This document shows positions 48,370 through 60,401 of a DNA stretch of 64,000 nucleotides, piece by piece. Origin of the DNA: Taenia hydatigena (taxonomy: Eukaryota > Platyhelminthes > Cestoda > Cyclophyllidea > Taeniidae). The translations under genes were made by a program, and so were the position numbers. Position 1 is the first letter of the stretch, and the number at the start of each line of letters is the position of its first letter. The notes under the pieces are model-generated. The model did not search any database. It was not told the origin of the DNA and worked only from the letters and a program-made list of their open reading frames with translations. Location: contig JADWOT020000001.1 in assembly GCA_036345935.2 (NCBI GenBank), forward strand, positions 31,005,062-31,069,061, read 5' to 3'.

Positions 48370-49430
48370 TTCAGGTGCAATTCTCCCGGCCTACCTGGGG
48401 GATGGGGTGATGGTGGGTACTCCACGGCACATCGACAGTTGGTGGACGCAGATGAATTTACTCAGGGGACGACTCAGCCCTTCTATGCTTTGCCACCTCC
48501 TCTGTTTCCTGCTTCTGCCAATGCCGCTGGTGCCGCTGCTGTTGTTGCGTATGCGTGAACATCATCGGTGAGGACATTCGTCCCTTCATCCAACGATTCC
48601 TATCGCAACAACAGTATCGTAAGTCCTTTACATTGATTAGCTGTTATCAATGGCGTCTCGCCTTTCTGCAACACGTGGCCACACAGGAGCTTCAAGTTAT
48701 TACAGATTTACTGCGGATAGTGTGTTTTGTCTAGGTATACAAGTGAATCATCCACATCAAGTTTCATGCCTTTCTTGGATTTATGTAAAGCCCTTATGCA
48801 GTTAACTTGCTCATTGAAATGCAAGCACTATCGTGACTTATGCAGGTAACCAAAACCAAACCAAGGATGATGTGCTTGTAGCAGGTTATATCAATGTTTA
48901 TTCAAAATACAAATTTTTCTGCGAGAGAACACGGCTGGTAAGGTGTTGTTTTTGAAGTTGTCAGGTACCGTGTATCCTGAAAAGGTAGTAAGTGTTGGAG
49001 GAAAAGATGGAAATGTATTTTGCAGCCATAAAGTACAAGCAGTAGCCAGTATTTGCGGTTGAACTAATCAGTGGAAAGGCTTAAACGCACCTAAGGGTGT
49101 AAATGTTAATCTTACCAATTGTAATCAGGGAGAGGACGCTGGTTCCTCACTGATGCGAAAGCCTAAGTTGGCATTAGAGAGGGCGGATCGGTGGACACCT
49201 TTGAAAGACTGTCGCCTTCACTTCAAAAGTCGTTGGAAGAGGAAGTGTGGCGATTGGGTGCTGTTCAGAGCGATTGAGTCTGTCCTTCACAGTAGTGAGG
49301 GACGATGCTTTGAAGTGTGCGTATTTCATAGTCGTTGATGAAGACTGTTTCAAGGACTGGTCTGGCACTTTCGAGAAAGTTGTGACGAAAGCAGCGAAGG
49401 AAACAAATTATCTAGCAGAAATGTGAAAAT
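48370..49430 (+). pseudogene. Gene K downstream exons (copy 3)
   Basis: An acceptor (tgtttcag, 48375) opens a region with several frames. The best-conserved piece is GEDIRPFIQRFLSQQQYRK, then CYQWRLAFLQHVATQELQVI, ending in TAG after IVCFV. Further pieces are SFMPFLDLCKALMQLTCSLK, VLVAGYINVYSKY, VLFLKLSGTVYPEK, DCRLHFKSRWKRKCGDWVLF and FIVVDEDCFKDWSGTF. They change frame relative to each other. Product unknown. Confidence 0.35.
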
Positions 49431-49739
49431 GTGTCTGATTTGGCTCCATCCGAGTGTGTGACTAAGGTGGCTCTGATTACAGCCAGTGCTTAAGTAATGC
49501 TGTAGCTTCGATTTTCTAAATTGGATTTCTTGTTGAAAAAGTGGTTGGAATAATGTAAAGGTAGGAAGACGGAAATATTAGTCATGAAATAATATTTTGT
49601 GCTCGTTTATGCGGACTTACAAAGGGTAGTGGTAGGGACGTAGGATTGGTTGGAATGAGCCTCCCTTTTGGGTGTTGTGCAGATGTGTCACTGAGTGGCC
49701 TTGTGGACACATTGACGTGAATGCTCGGACCAATTTTGC

Positions 49740-49985
49740 GCTTGTATCGGCCGGCGGTGTCATTGGTGGTGGTGGTGGTGGCGGTGGTGCCGGTGATGGA
49801 TCCTCCCTCAACGATCTATGGCTTCAATGGACAGTCTTGAGGCGCTGTTTACCGACTCACTCACCCACCAACCGACCAACTCACCCGCCAGCCCATGCTC
49901 TGCCCGATGTCGTCGAGGACATAGAATGTTTGGAAGAGGTGGTTGGAAGCACCCTTCCGTGTGTGCAGAAAACCACACGTGAACT
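49740..49985 (+). pseudogene. Gene N exon (copy 3, best preserved)
   Basis: A single frame reads a Gly run, DGSSLNDLWLQWTVLRRCL, a His/Pro-rich spacer, then AHALPDVVEDIECLEEVV and GSTLPCVQKTTR before gtgaac. It is the only copy in which all parts are in one frame. Gene M follows at about 50205. Confidence 0.45.
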
Positions 49986-50204
49986 TGTTCCCCTTTTCTC
50001 CCCTGCTCTGCCCTGCCCTGCCCTGCCCTGCCCTCCTGTCTTCCTCTCTCTTCTGCCGCCAACATCGCTGCTGCTCCTGCTCCTTATTGTAATGCGAATA
50101 CTTTAGTTATTATTATTGCTGCTACCATTGATAATACTAAGCTATTGCTACTGTTAAAAGCAGTAAAGGCGCTCTCTTTCCTTCCTTTCTTCCGCATATG
50201 CAGG

Positions 50205-50400
50205 ATGTGTTGGATATTGAGGAGTGGGGTAGAAACACCACGCCGCCATTGAATGCTGTTGAGTTTATCAAAAACCTGTGGAGGAGTGGGGAATGTTAGT
50301 GTTGCGTTGTCTTCAACTTGGATCATTTGCCGTATGTTCATAACCATTCTGCAAAGAATGCCTTTCTTGTATGTTTCTGGAACCACGCAGATCTCTGCTG
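50205..50400 (+). pseudogene. Gene M exon, copy 3 (TAG at 50297)
   Basis: After catatgcag the frame reads DVLDIEEWGRNTTPPLNAV and EFIKNLWRSGEC, then TAG. It resumes as LDHLPYVHNHSAKNAF. Copy 2 is open at that codon (CGG in place of TAG). Confidence 0.5.
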
Positions 50401-53149
50401 CTACTTCTACAGAAGGCTAGTTGTGCATCATCCACCTAGTCATTCAGAGTAGTGCAAAGTAGATGCATTTCTCTGACTGGTTCTACTGGATGACGATGTA
50501 TGCTTCCACAGTGCAACGTTAAACGCATTAGCACCATTGGCTCAAGCGTCCACACGCAGGTGACTGAGAGGCGCATCACTTGTCCACTTTCGAGCATCAT
50601 CGATTAAGTGGCGTGTGCATACGTACACCATCTTGAACTACTGGACATTTCACAGTCATTCATACCTTGAATTTTGTATGCTCGCACGATCTTGGGTCTC
50701 TGCATGACTCTAATCGAACCCGATGTCAGTAGGTGGCAGTTACGCACATTGTAGTCTTGAGTGAAGTGTGCCGTAGTCTCGGCACTGTTTACCTCTCACG
50801 GGAGACAAACTTGGTTCGCAGTATAGCCGCCCTCGGCGCAGATCTTTGTGATGTCCAAAAGCCTCTCTATGAGTTCGATTTCACCGTCATAAATATCGCC
50901 GAGGACTTCCGAGATGGTCTGCGTCCGGTGTAAGTTATCAGCCACACCTTTCTACTCATTTGCTTACAAGTAGTTGGCGTTTTGGACTTGACTTGAGAAA
51001 GAATGTGCTTGATTGGTCAAGTAGGTTTCCAGATTATTATTTTAAAGTAAATCATTGACCCTTGTGGCCATTCCCTGTGAGGTACTGCCGTCACACATTG
51101 TCTTGTCCTCTGATTGTGTGAGTGAAGTGGAGAGTTATTTCTCCCTTGGCCAACGTCTTTGCTCTACTGCGCTTTCCCGACCGCCGGTGAGACCGAGGGT
51201 GAGTCTCCTTCTGCGGTGTCATTAACCGCATTGGTGTAGGTGGTGCCTACTGCGTCGACTTGTCACGTAGGTGTCCTATTTTTCTTGACACTTCAACATT
51301 CGCATCCACGCATTCGATGAGGCTGTTGTTTGACCCGACAATTCTGGAAGACATATTGTACCTGGCGAAAACCCACAAGTTAATTTAATCTGAATTCGCT
51401 TCTGGGAAGTTTTATTCTGGTGAGCAATTCCAGTCTTAATCACGAACCCTTTAACCGAAATGGATGTGAGTTGTGGTGAGGTTGGGTAGATGGATGCGGA
51501 ATGTAAGGACGATTAGTTGATGAATGGAGAAGAAATGCGTGCTCTCGGGATGCTACTGGGTGTAGTCAGGTGGTTGTGCGGCGGTCTTCTTCGGCAATAA
51601 GTCAGGTGTGTTAAGTACGAGGTTGGAGGGGATTTGCTGAATGAGTGAACTGATGGTGGAAGGAGGGTTTGAAGGGGCGAAAACTAGTAGCAATATGACC
51701 TTTCCCCTCATGATGACGATGTTGGCAGGCATTGATAGGTGTTTGCTTTCCGAAGGCACAGCGGTGCAGTCCATTGACCAATTGATAGGACTCTTTTCTT
51801 TGAATGGTTTTGCACTCAGCAGTTCACTCCTCCAACGGATTGTGCATGCGCACGCATGACGCTGAAATGGGTTGATTGGAGGAGTTGATTGCAAGAGTTT
51901 CTGCTGTGGTGGAGGATGGTGTTGTTAGTGAGGGTGGGAAAGTTGATTTAGAGCCAAGGCGGTGGTAGACTGAACAATGTGGGTGAAGTGGAGATCTCGG
52001 AACTGTTGAAGTTGGTTCCTTCACCATGACTTTTAAGGGAAGGGTGATGCTGCATTTGAGGAACTGCAGAGCGTTCTGCGTAATCAATGGCTTTTATTAA
52101 AATGATTTCTCATTCAACTGTTTTCTTTCTCTCGACCACTTCTGTCTCTTCCCCCCTCTCACCTGTCCTCTATTAGACTGGAGCTGAATTTGGGGCGTTT
52201 GCCATCGAGACCACAGGTCAATCCACTGAATGCTTGTGAACTACTTCTCTTGACTCATGCTAGAGGGCATAAGATTACAAGTCAATTTGCTATTAAAGTA
52301 GACTTTCTGACGTAGTTCGTTGAGTCCTGTACTGAGTGCATTCGTGTGGTGGCTTCGATTGGGTCACTCTAACCACGGGGTCCCCTATTTGACCAAACGT
52401 AGCTGACAATTTGGTTTGAGGATGCAGCATGAAGGCGAATAGTACTGCAGTGGCAGCAATCACCATCTTTTCATCCGAAGCCTCTCAATTCCTTGTTTCC
52501 TACTTGTCGTCCGAGAAGACCTTACTCCCATCAGTCATCGCGGTAATCCAGCAAACTTTTGAAGTGAGGTGGAGAATGGCGTCACCATAGTATAGACAGA
52601 AAGCGATGTGCAAGGGGAATAAGGCTGAGCCTAAGGTGATCGTTGCCTCGTATCGGCACTGAGCTATCTCAGGAGAAGCAATGCCTTAGGACAAGCAGTG
52701 GGAAACAAGGGGAAACGAATACGATTCGAGCTGGTTTAACGTATAGGGAGCATAGGCCCTAGGTGAATGCGTTCATTCCGCATGATTGTTTTAGTATGTT
52801 GGGTCGGATCTAATGCGTAACCAACTTTTCTTTTGAGTGTTTGCCTAAAGTTAACATCCTGACTTATGTGTCCTATGTCTGTGAAAATGGCATTGAAAGA
52901 CAAATAAAACTGCCCGGATTCTTTTGTGTGACAATAATCGGTCTATTGAGCTGCGTCAGTACAGATGAAGTCTGCTCAATGCCCGCTCTCACTCTACTCT
53001 TTCTAAGGGAATGAAAGTCGAGTCTGTCATACATTTTGATGGATTTGCTTGTTTGTTTACACCTTCGTGCCCGTACCCAAAGGTATCCGACCACAAAGGA
53101 CCATTCCTCCATCATATTACTTTAGAGCTTTTTTCCCCCGAACAAATGG

Positions 53150-53240
53150 ATTTACAGCAGGCAGCTTCTCGTCCAACATTAAGGACTACCTTGTCAAGCA
53201 CATGTAGTGCAACTGCACCGATGCACCGAAATGGTTTCCG
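53150..53240 (+). pseudogene. Gene S motif, copy 3
   Basis: Reads AGSFSSNIKDYLVKHM, then TAG, then CNCTDAPK. The TAG is shared with the 23.8-kb partner. Confidence 0.35.
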
Positions 53241-53383
53241 ATTTGTCAACATTAGCAAATGGTTCGGTGCCTGAATACCAACTCAGAGTTAAAAGGAATA
53301 GTAGAGGGCTTTTCCCTTATTCCGATTCCTATGCACTATGACGAGATAGTTTGATTTAAGTAAAGCGTTTGTCATATCAGGTC

Positions 53384-53780
53384 CTAATTTTTGTCATCTA
53401 CTTGAGCAACATCGGGTAAAAGGTAATGACGTAAACATTTATGGTTCGCAAAAATTATCAGTGACTGAGAAGGGGCACATAGTGGCAGTATCTGCAGCCA
53501 CAATGACGAAAACTGGTCCGCTAACCAACGAGGGAGCTGCACTAGCAACTGGTTGCAAGTACAAATGCCTGTAGTGATGTCCTCACGTCGAGGTTGACAA
53601 TGATGACACAAAATGCAGGTCGATGCGTCGAATGGGTCGCGCTCGTTTCTAAATGTAAGACGTAGGCTGGGTCATAGGTTGATCACTGCTTCGTCAAGTG
53701 AGAGGAGCATTGGGTAGTGGAGTATGGGATTGCCCCTAACATCAAAGGCGTAAATGATTTCAGATAACGCTGAAAGCTTT
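53384..53780 (-). pseudogene. Gene L, copy 2 (best frame)
   Basis: Reads EIIYAFDVRGNPILHYPMLL and LSLDEAVINL, one TGA, then LCHHCQ-type Cys motif with REDITTGICTCNQLL and a Leu/Cys-rich end. Apart from the TGA it is open for about 120 codons. A cysteine pattern CxxC..CxC suggests a small metal-binding or disulphide region. Family unknown. Confidence 0.45.
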
Positions 53781-54439
53781 ACCACTACTAAGCCCAGACA
53801 GCATTCCGTCCAACTGGAAGGGCTATTCACTCAACCACATGAAGAGAATTTGTCCTCTTTGTAGCGATGATTACCAGGACTCAAATGCGGTGCTGCACGG
53901 ACACTGCAGACTATATCCATAAACCGAGGAGTAAATGCACAGACATGAGAGGACTGGTAGTTGAGGAGACGGTGATGCAAATGGTGCCGGATAAAGGGTC
54001 TTGAGGCACGGGCAAGCTCTGGACAAGGGAAAGCTGTACGAAATTTAAGGATGCCCGCAGTCCGGGAGATCTGCTCTAGATGTCCTCGATCGAAGCGAAT
54101 AAAAACAATGAGCGGGACATAAAATTTAACGTTCATCTCACCACACATAACCATCCTTTTTTAAAAGCGCATGGTGGCGTGATGAACGAGGTAGCGCAAA
54201 GGCGGCTATGGGCGTTGTTTCCTCTGCATTGCCGCTATCTCCATGTCGGTTGCTGCTGTAAGGTGGAGGCAGGTGCACACGCCACTCAGTTGGTTCCACA
54301 AACTGGATTTACGCGTGCATTATTTTCTAACGTCACGTTGCAATCAGCTATTAGGTAAAAATAAGCAGGGACTACTAAGACTGTAGTAGGTCCTTAAAGA
54401 GAAGCCTCCCCCTGCTTCTCCAAGGTGTCTGTGGCTATA

Positions 54440-55040
54440 TTATGCGTGCTCATTTTTATAGAGAATTTTTAGTCTTTTTGTTATGCCTTATGCACTGTAT
54501 TTTTTGTTTTTGTAAAACTTCGGTTTCATTGTTTCTTTAAGAAGTTTTTAATATTTATATGCTCGTTTTCAATAAAATCTCAACATTCTCTGGAGGCAAG
54601 TGACCATCAAATAATGACATTAGCTAGGCTCAAGGTCATTCCATGAAGCTCAGGTGTGAGTGAACGACATTCTCTAGTCTCAGGGTCATTAAGTCGTTAT
54701 CCACACAACGCCCCTCTCCCGCCGGGAGGAAGATAAAAGGAAGGGGAGAATGGCATTTACGTAGATAATTTTGAGTCTATGATGATAACCTATCACTCAA
54801 CCTCTACAACATGCACTGCCCCATAGAGAATAAGTGCTTGCCAGGTTACCGATCCCTACTCCTCTTCGCCCTCGTCCGCCCGCCTGCCCCGTGTGTACAT
54901 ACACACGTTGCATGGCCAAAACAATTTCAGATTTTGATGCACCTGCCTTAAATAGGCAACAATATTGTGCACAGAGACGACTGTCCACGATAGGCAAGTT
55001 TTCATTCGCTGACCTATTTCGTCACGCGTTGGCGGCAATC
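54440..55040. other. Spacer between tail B and tail A
   Basis: A T-rich segment at 54460-54600 with AATAAA, then unique sequence. Two overlapping short frames only. No gene supported. Confidence 0.4.
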
Positions 55041-56330
55041 TGACCTCTCTTTACACGGTTCACCACACTCAAAAGATAGTAAATATGGGATGCACAAGAC
55101 AATTGCTTTATGCGGGGCCGCATATTCGAGTAAGGTACCTGTTGTAGGTAGTAGCTCCATTCGATATTCCCACCTGGATTTTTACGGGTGGGAGTAGTTA
55201 CTAAGAAATTGCCAACTTTCTAAATAAGTGAGATTTTTTGATGAGGTTTCAATAAGGCGTGGTAATGTTTTGACCAATCAGGCAACTACCTGACAAATGT
55301 ATAGTGTGTTTCTAGGTGCGTAGCTCGAAACAGCAGCATCTCTCACTGGGGATTTGAGGGCACACCCAGCATTACAGAGCTGTCTTTTATTCCTTACCAC
55401 GATAAGTATCATTGCAGTTCAGTGATTTCCGATTACCCACCTCACAGCGGTAAACGCCTTTCAGTGTCGACGAAGACGAATGCAAATGCTAACATCTCTA
55501 ATCCGTTGCCATTTAACATTTGTTCACAACAGTTGCACATTTTAGTGGGAGTAAAAGCATTGCATGGACAGATGATCGCTGATCTAACTATCTTTCGTAT
55601 TGTTTGTTTGACTGCCGGTTTCGGTACCCTGACTTGGGTGGCCATGTTGTCCTAGTCGCGTGGCCTGGCCTCTGGGACATGCCAGCATCCTCGTGCCCTC
55701 TGTTTATTGAATATGCATATTCTGCCATAGTAATGCGCCCTCGTTTGCCTTCAAGGGAGTCTAGAGATGTTGCAAGGTGCTTAAATTTTCACATTCTGAG
55801 GAGTGCTATGACTCTCACAAGCAAAAACGCAATGATTTGTCATTGGCTCCAGCGTTTCATTTACACAATTACATATGTACCTTACGGGGCAAAGGAGAAC
55901 TCACGAGGACTACGTTTATTTGCTCAAAAGAAGCTAGCATGGGTAATGTCGAATAAAGTCTTATTAATAATCGCAGAAGAATAGCAAAATGTTTATTTAA
56001 GTGGCTTTGCGCTTGTTAAACTTAGCTTTTGTTTCGATATTGAACAGGCAGTGGTCAGGACAATCCCTTGCGACGTAAGGTAACTTAGTACTTGATGCAA
56101 AATCGCACCCAGACCTCATTTACCATGAATTGGGTTGCTCTGTCGACTTCCAGCAATGATGTTGGGTGTTTGTTGTGAGATTAGAACTAGGATGATTTGA
56201 CGCAGACCCCAAAATGCCGATCCAGGTATCCCATAAGGCGACCGTAAATCTCTCCTCGGCTAAACGCCATCTGATTCGTTGGTCAATAGGCAATGAAAAG
56301 TTAAGAGTTTTAGGAGGTTTTCCAACACAT
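55040..56330 (-). repeat. Tail A, right copy
   Basis: Reverse-complement partner of 4640-6690, shorter because the 5376-6165 block is absent. An open frame (55604-55984, 126 codons) runs through the LTR remnant and beyond. Its reverse-strand counterpart at 4977-5285 is similar, but the frame crosses an LTR, so it is probably not a gene. Confidence 0.8.
55595..55774 (-). mobile_element. Old solo LTR (right arm)
   Basis: On minus it starts TGCAACATCTCTAGACTCCC and ends near AAACAAACAATACG. It sits at the same site as 5190-5375, so it was present before the duplication. Confidence 0.65.
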
Positions 56331-57281
56331 CCTGCATATTCCGAAGGAAGAAAGGCGCCTTTACTGATTGCAACAGTAGCAATAGTTGAGCATTACCAAT
56401 GGTAGCAGCAATAATAATAGCTAAAGCATTCACATTACCATAAGGAGCAGAAGCAGCAGCGGCGTTGGCGGCAGAAGGGAGAGGAAGACAGGAGGGCAGG
56501 GCAAGGCAGGGCAGGGAAGGGGAACAAGTTCACGTGTGGTTTTCTGCACACACGGGAGGGTACTTCCAACCACCTCTTCCAAATATCCTATGCCCTTGAC
56601 GACATCGAGCAGAGCATGAGCTGGCGGGTGAATTGATAGGTGAGTGGGTGTGAGTCAGTAAACAACGCCTCAGGACTGCCCATTGAAGCCATAGATCGTT
56701 GAGAGAGGATCCATCCCCATCACTACCACCACCACCACCACCACCGCCCGTACGGGCCCACAATTGGTTCCAGCATTCACCTCAATGTGTCCACGAGGCC
56801 ACTCCGTGACACATTCATGCCACTTGGCCCGCTATAAGTGCAAAAGATGCCATTTCCATCACTTCAAACACATCAACACTTTCCCATCCTCTTCCACATC
56901 TGCACAACACCCAAAAGGGAGGCTCATTCCAACCAATCCTACGTCCCCACCACTACCCTTTGTAAGTCCGCATAAACGAACACAAAAATATTATTTCATG
57001 ACTAGCATTTCCATCCTCCGAGTGAGGCCGGAAACCGCCTCAGCTTTCTGCCCTAAATGTTCCCCACGCCGTCTCTTCCACCCCTCCTTTTCAAATCCTT
57101 TTCCATCCATTCTCACGCCTAAGTCGCAGTAATGGTGGGAGCAGCACGACACCCGCCCCCCGCCTCCCACCCAACAGTTCGAGCCCAACACACCCAACAG
57201 TGGAGACCTACTCGACTACATACCTCCTCTGAGATGATGCACCACTACTCATCAACTATACAGTCAGCAACAAATTAACCT

Positions 57282-57596
57282 TCACCCTCCCACAGCAATT
57301 ACATTTCCGTACCTCCGGAAGCAAAATATGCCGCAGTTGCCACCAGTGAACTCTGGCCCATAGCGCTTCCATTCGTTGTCGTTGTCGTCGTCGGAAGAGA
57401 ACGTCGCCTTCACGCTTTCACACACCCACGGCACAGCTCCCCCAGCCTCTCCCCTCCTTCTTCGCCACGCAGCCACCCATGCCCGCGGAAACAAAGAGAC
57501 GGAGACATAATAACAGCAGTAGACCCTGTCGTCCATACCAACAGTCGCATCACACAACCCAGACAGGGACGTCCCCACTGCTACCGCCACCGCCAC
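57282..57596 (-). pseudogene. Gene K exon d (copy 4), uninterrupted
   Basis: 105 codons open: GLCDATVGMDDRVYCCYY, an Arg-rich run, WVCESVKATFSSDDDNDNEW, KRYGPEFTGGNCGIFCFRRY. This is the longest clean version of the exon. Confidence 0.5.
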
Positions 57597-57634
57597 CGTT
57601 ACCGCGAATCACTCCAACATCTTGCAGTGCCTAC

Positions 57635-57696
57635 CATTCCACACACTCATCACATGTTACTTCACCATCACAACCACCAAAGTAAGTTTGTAGCAT
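57635..57696 (-). pseudogene. Gene K exon c, 62-nt micro-exon (copy 4)
   Basis: Bordered by ccttttcag and gtaggc, 62 nt. The Gly-Gly-Cys-Asp..Cys-Asp-Glu-Cys pattern is kept. Confidence 0.55.
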
Positions 57697-58143
57697 CTGA
57701 AAAGGAAAAACCAAACAATGGAATGACCGATGTGTGAGGCTTCAATGCGCTGCAAGGCTGACATTCACAAACATAACTACTGATAGGAAAACAAGAAACA
57801 AACACTTCAACAAGCAAACGTACGAGACTGCTACAAAGTACAGTCTGCGTAGTGATGCCAAAGCTTCCCACTAGCCACTTCTTCTTCCTCCGTTCCTACC
57901 ACTGCTGCGTCCACCTCACTCAGAGACACCAACTTATGCCGTCAAAGCTGAGCAACCTACGATTAAGCCATCACCAAGGCCCTCTACGCAACATGTTTCA
58001 CAACAGGGTTCACATCAACACAACAAACAACCCAGGTAAAGGAGAACAGCACTTTCCCACCCAACATATGAACGCACATTGATTCCACCGCTGCACACAC
58101 AAAGAAGGACAGCAACAACTCATTTAGCACAATCCAATCTTAC

Positions 58144-58343
58144 CTGAGAAATATGGGAAGTGATAGCGAAGGCCAGATTCACACCCATTACTACTGCTGC
58201 AGCCTCATCTTCATCTTCTTCTGTGTCTATTCTATCACGAAAACGAGCTAAAAATGCACAATAACATTTGCAAATATGGTGAATACTTATTACCAAGAAA
58301 ATAATAACGATTAGTTGCCACATCCTTAGCAACGTTAGTACTC
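58144..58343 (-). pseudogene. Gene K exon b (copy 4), intact borders
   Basis: 200 nt, 6 nt shorter than copy 1 within the acidic run (TEEDEDE). Contains LRMWQLIVIIFLVISIHHIC and AVVMGVNLAFAITSHISQ before gtaaga. The acceptor is tgggag (AG kept). No stop. Confidence 0.6.
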
Positions 58344-59509
58344 CTCCCAACAAAATTTATCGCCATTAGAATGCAAACAAATTACAAGTTGCCCAAAACA
58401 ATATTAACTTATCACTCGAGGTGTCACATAGCGAAAAGTGTACGTGCGTAGGCATCGCAGTTGGAAAACAAAACGTCCTAACAGCCATATTATGAAGCTT
58501 TTTCGTTTACTTTACCAAAATTACAAGTCCCTTCATCAAATTTGCCCTCACTCATCAAAACTCATTCTTACTATAATAACAAACTCATTGGAAACAGCCA
58601 AAGCAATCGTACTCAAACCAAAGAAGTGTTTTGCAGCAAAAAATTCAACGTGATTAGGCAGTGCAAGTGGAAAACTAAAAGCTGTGACAGCAACTGCACC
58701 TATTTATGAGACAAGTGGTCTAACAAACAAACTGGTCAAGAAGGCAAAAGCATACATCGACACACATTCACAAACTGGGTGCTTAATCGCAAGAAAGCAC
58801 CAAACAAGTAGTTGCCAAGCGCTTCGTAGGGTTCTAGCACCTCTCCACAAAATCACGCCTCATTACTCAAATCTAAACGTCAGTAAAACACAAACAACCT
58901 AAAGCTGCTAAAACAGTCAAAATTTGTATCTACATAGCGAAACATGCACGTGAGGAGACCCTGCAGTTGACAGATAACAGTCAACAGTCACACTGAGAGG
59001 CCTTTGCGTCTACTCTAACAAGTATGTGCATAGAGGAAGTAAATCGGAATTTAAAGTACCTCACAACAATTAAATAACTAAAAACAAGAAAGAGATACTC
59101 GATACCTACCGGGTTGCCGACATTAGGCGGCGGATAAAGGCGCATTAATCCAGAAAAACTATCCCCGTAAACGCGCACCACTTACGCAAGTCGCGCACAA
59201 ATCCGGTTAATCAGTTCAAAGCTCGTCTCGTAAAACAAACAAGCTTCAAATTTTTATGTATTTTTGATAAGACCATAATTACGACAAATACTATCAGTTT
59301 CAACTTTTGCGTATATTTAAGGTGGCTAACGTACTAATAGCTATTTGCAATTTACGTCAGTAAAATGAATACGTAATAGCGATATTGTAATGTTTGTCAG
59401 TAAATCGTAAAAGTAATTCGAATCACAGCTAGCCATGCCATTTTATCAACTAGTTGTACACTCTAATTTACTTTAAGCATGTGTTTTGTAGCAAAGTTCA
59501 TATTCAAAG

Positions 59510-60020
59510 CGAATAGACGCGTTGCTCAATTGGAGCAATGGACTGACCTTACTCACGTGGTCTTGCAGGTGTCGTTCACCTTTACACAAGATGCGCATTT
59601 GTACAAAATTCCGCTTAACATCTTGTTGGTTGGTCGATTGTAAGCTACGTCTTCAGATGGCAATTTCCGGTTGCGATGTCTGCACATCCAACTACAGGTA
59701 GACGCAGTGGCACAGTAGCCAAATTTGCAATTACTTCCTGATTTGAGCATCAACCACATTGACAGTTTTATTGTTTAGTGGAGTGCTACGTAAGCTTCTG
59801 CTTCGTGTGGCAGCTGTCATGACATGACTGCTAATTGTCTGAACTTACCTCATCTGCCAGTAACCCCAATGCAATTGTGAAAACGGATTCGATTCTGCTG
59901 GGATAGTTGATCATGATAGGGGTGGGTGCGCTCGACAATTTAACTGGATTACCTTTTGTGTGGAATGATGTAAACTTTTTGATTTCCTCTGTGAGGAGAC
60001 ATGAGAAGGCTAAGGGAGTA
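59510..60020 (-). repeat. Unit U head, copy 4
   Basis: Contains the hairpin TTGCTCAATTGGAGCAA at 59521 and the palindrome GTCATGACATGAC at 59818. Both recur in copies 2 (31275, 31571), 3 (46051 in slightly altered form, 45734) and 5 (33781). This head is the most frequently copied part of U. Confidence 0.65.
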
Positions 60021-60401
60021 TGATGCATGTTTACTGAGCCACAGATAATGTTAGGGCTAAGAATCGCACCCGTAATCTCCCACTCTTGTGACTTTGTCAA
60101 TGCAGTCCCTCCTCCCTCTCCCCCTCTTTCTTCCCCTTCTCCTCATAATCCAACTTCTAAGCCAGCTCCCTATTGTGGGGTTCGAAGTGTCCCTTGAATT
60201 CGAAAGAAGGCAAATATCAGGGTAGAATGCATATATTCAACAGACAGAGCAAAATGAGTTGCTGGAACACCTTTTACCGATGACTGCATCATCTCATACT
60301 TTATCGCTGACTTTTTGTTCGTTCACTCCTCTTATTGCATTACCACTGGACATGACCCACGAGGACCTTCCAATTCTGCTTTAGGCTTTCTTGTTATCCA
60401 G

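Larger units (their letters stand above)
43790..50200 (+). repeat. Inverted pair with 56330-61800, left arm
   Basis: It covers gene G copy 2 and U copy 3. The outer border is near 43790/61800 (GTCAGCAATGCCAATTTTAG on the complement against GTCAGTTCTAGTAAG). The spacer between the arms (50200-56330) is tail B plus part of tail A. Confidence 0.8.
45220..50400 (+). repeat. Unit U, copy 3 (core)
   Basis: The most complete version downstream of 48000. It has lost the block equivalent to 775-1255 of copy 1, which holds exon K-b. The junction is at 47001-47008, where GGATTG occurs at both ends of the lost block. Confidence 0.85.
50400..54440 (+). repeat. Tail B, right copy
   Basis: Reverse-complement partner of 22600-26650. 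Contains gene S (53150-53240, plus), gene L (53384-53780, minus) and the DRGH frame (53831-54154, minus) in the same relative order as the left copy. Confidence 0.85.
56330..60350 (-). repeat. Unit U, copy 4 (core)
   Basis: Reverse orientation. It lacks about 1.36 kb present in copy 3 (between the equivalents of 48205 and 49565; junction near 57020). It keeps exon K-b in full and exon K-d without a stop. Confidence 0.85.

Noticed and set aside
49672..50106. 144-codon frame as a complete protein
   Set aside because: Its end is translation of the CCCTG repeat; only the Gly-run to VQKTT part is conserved between copies.
55604..55984. 126-codon frame in tail A as a gene
   Set aside because: It runs through an LTR remnant, and its counterpart at 4977-5285 is shortened and has no splice or start conservation.
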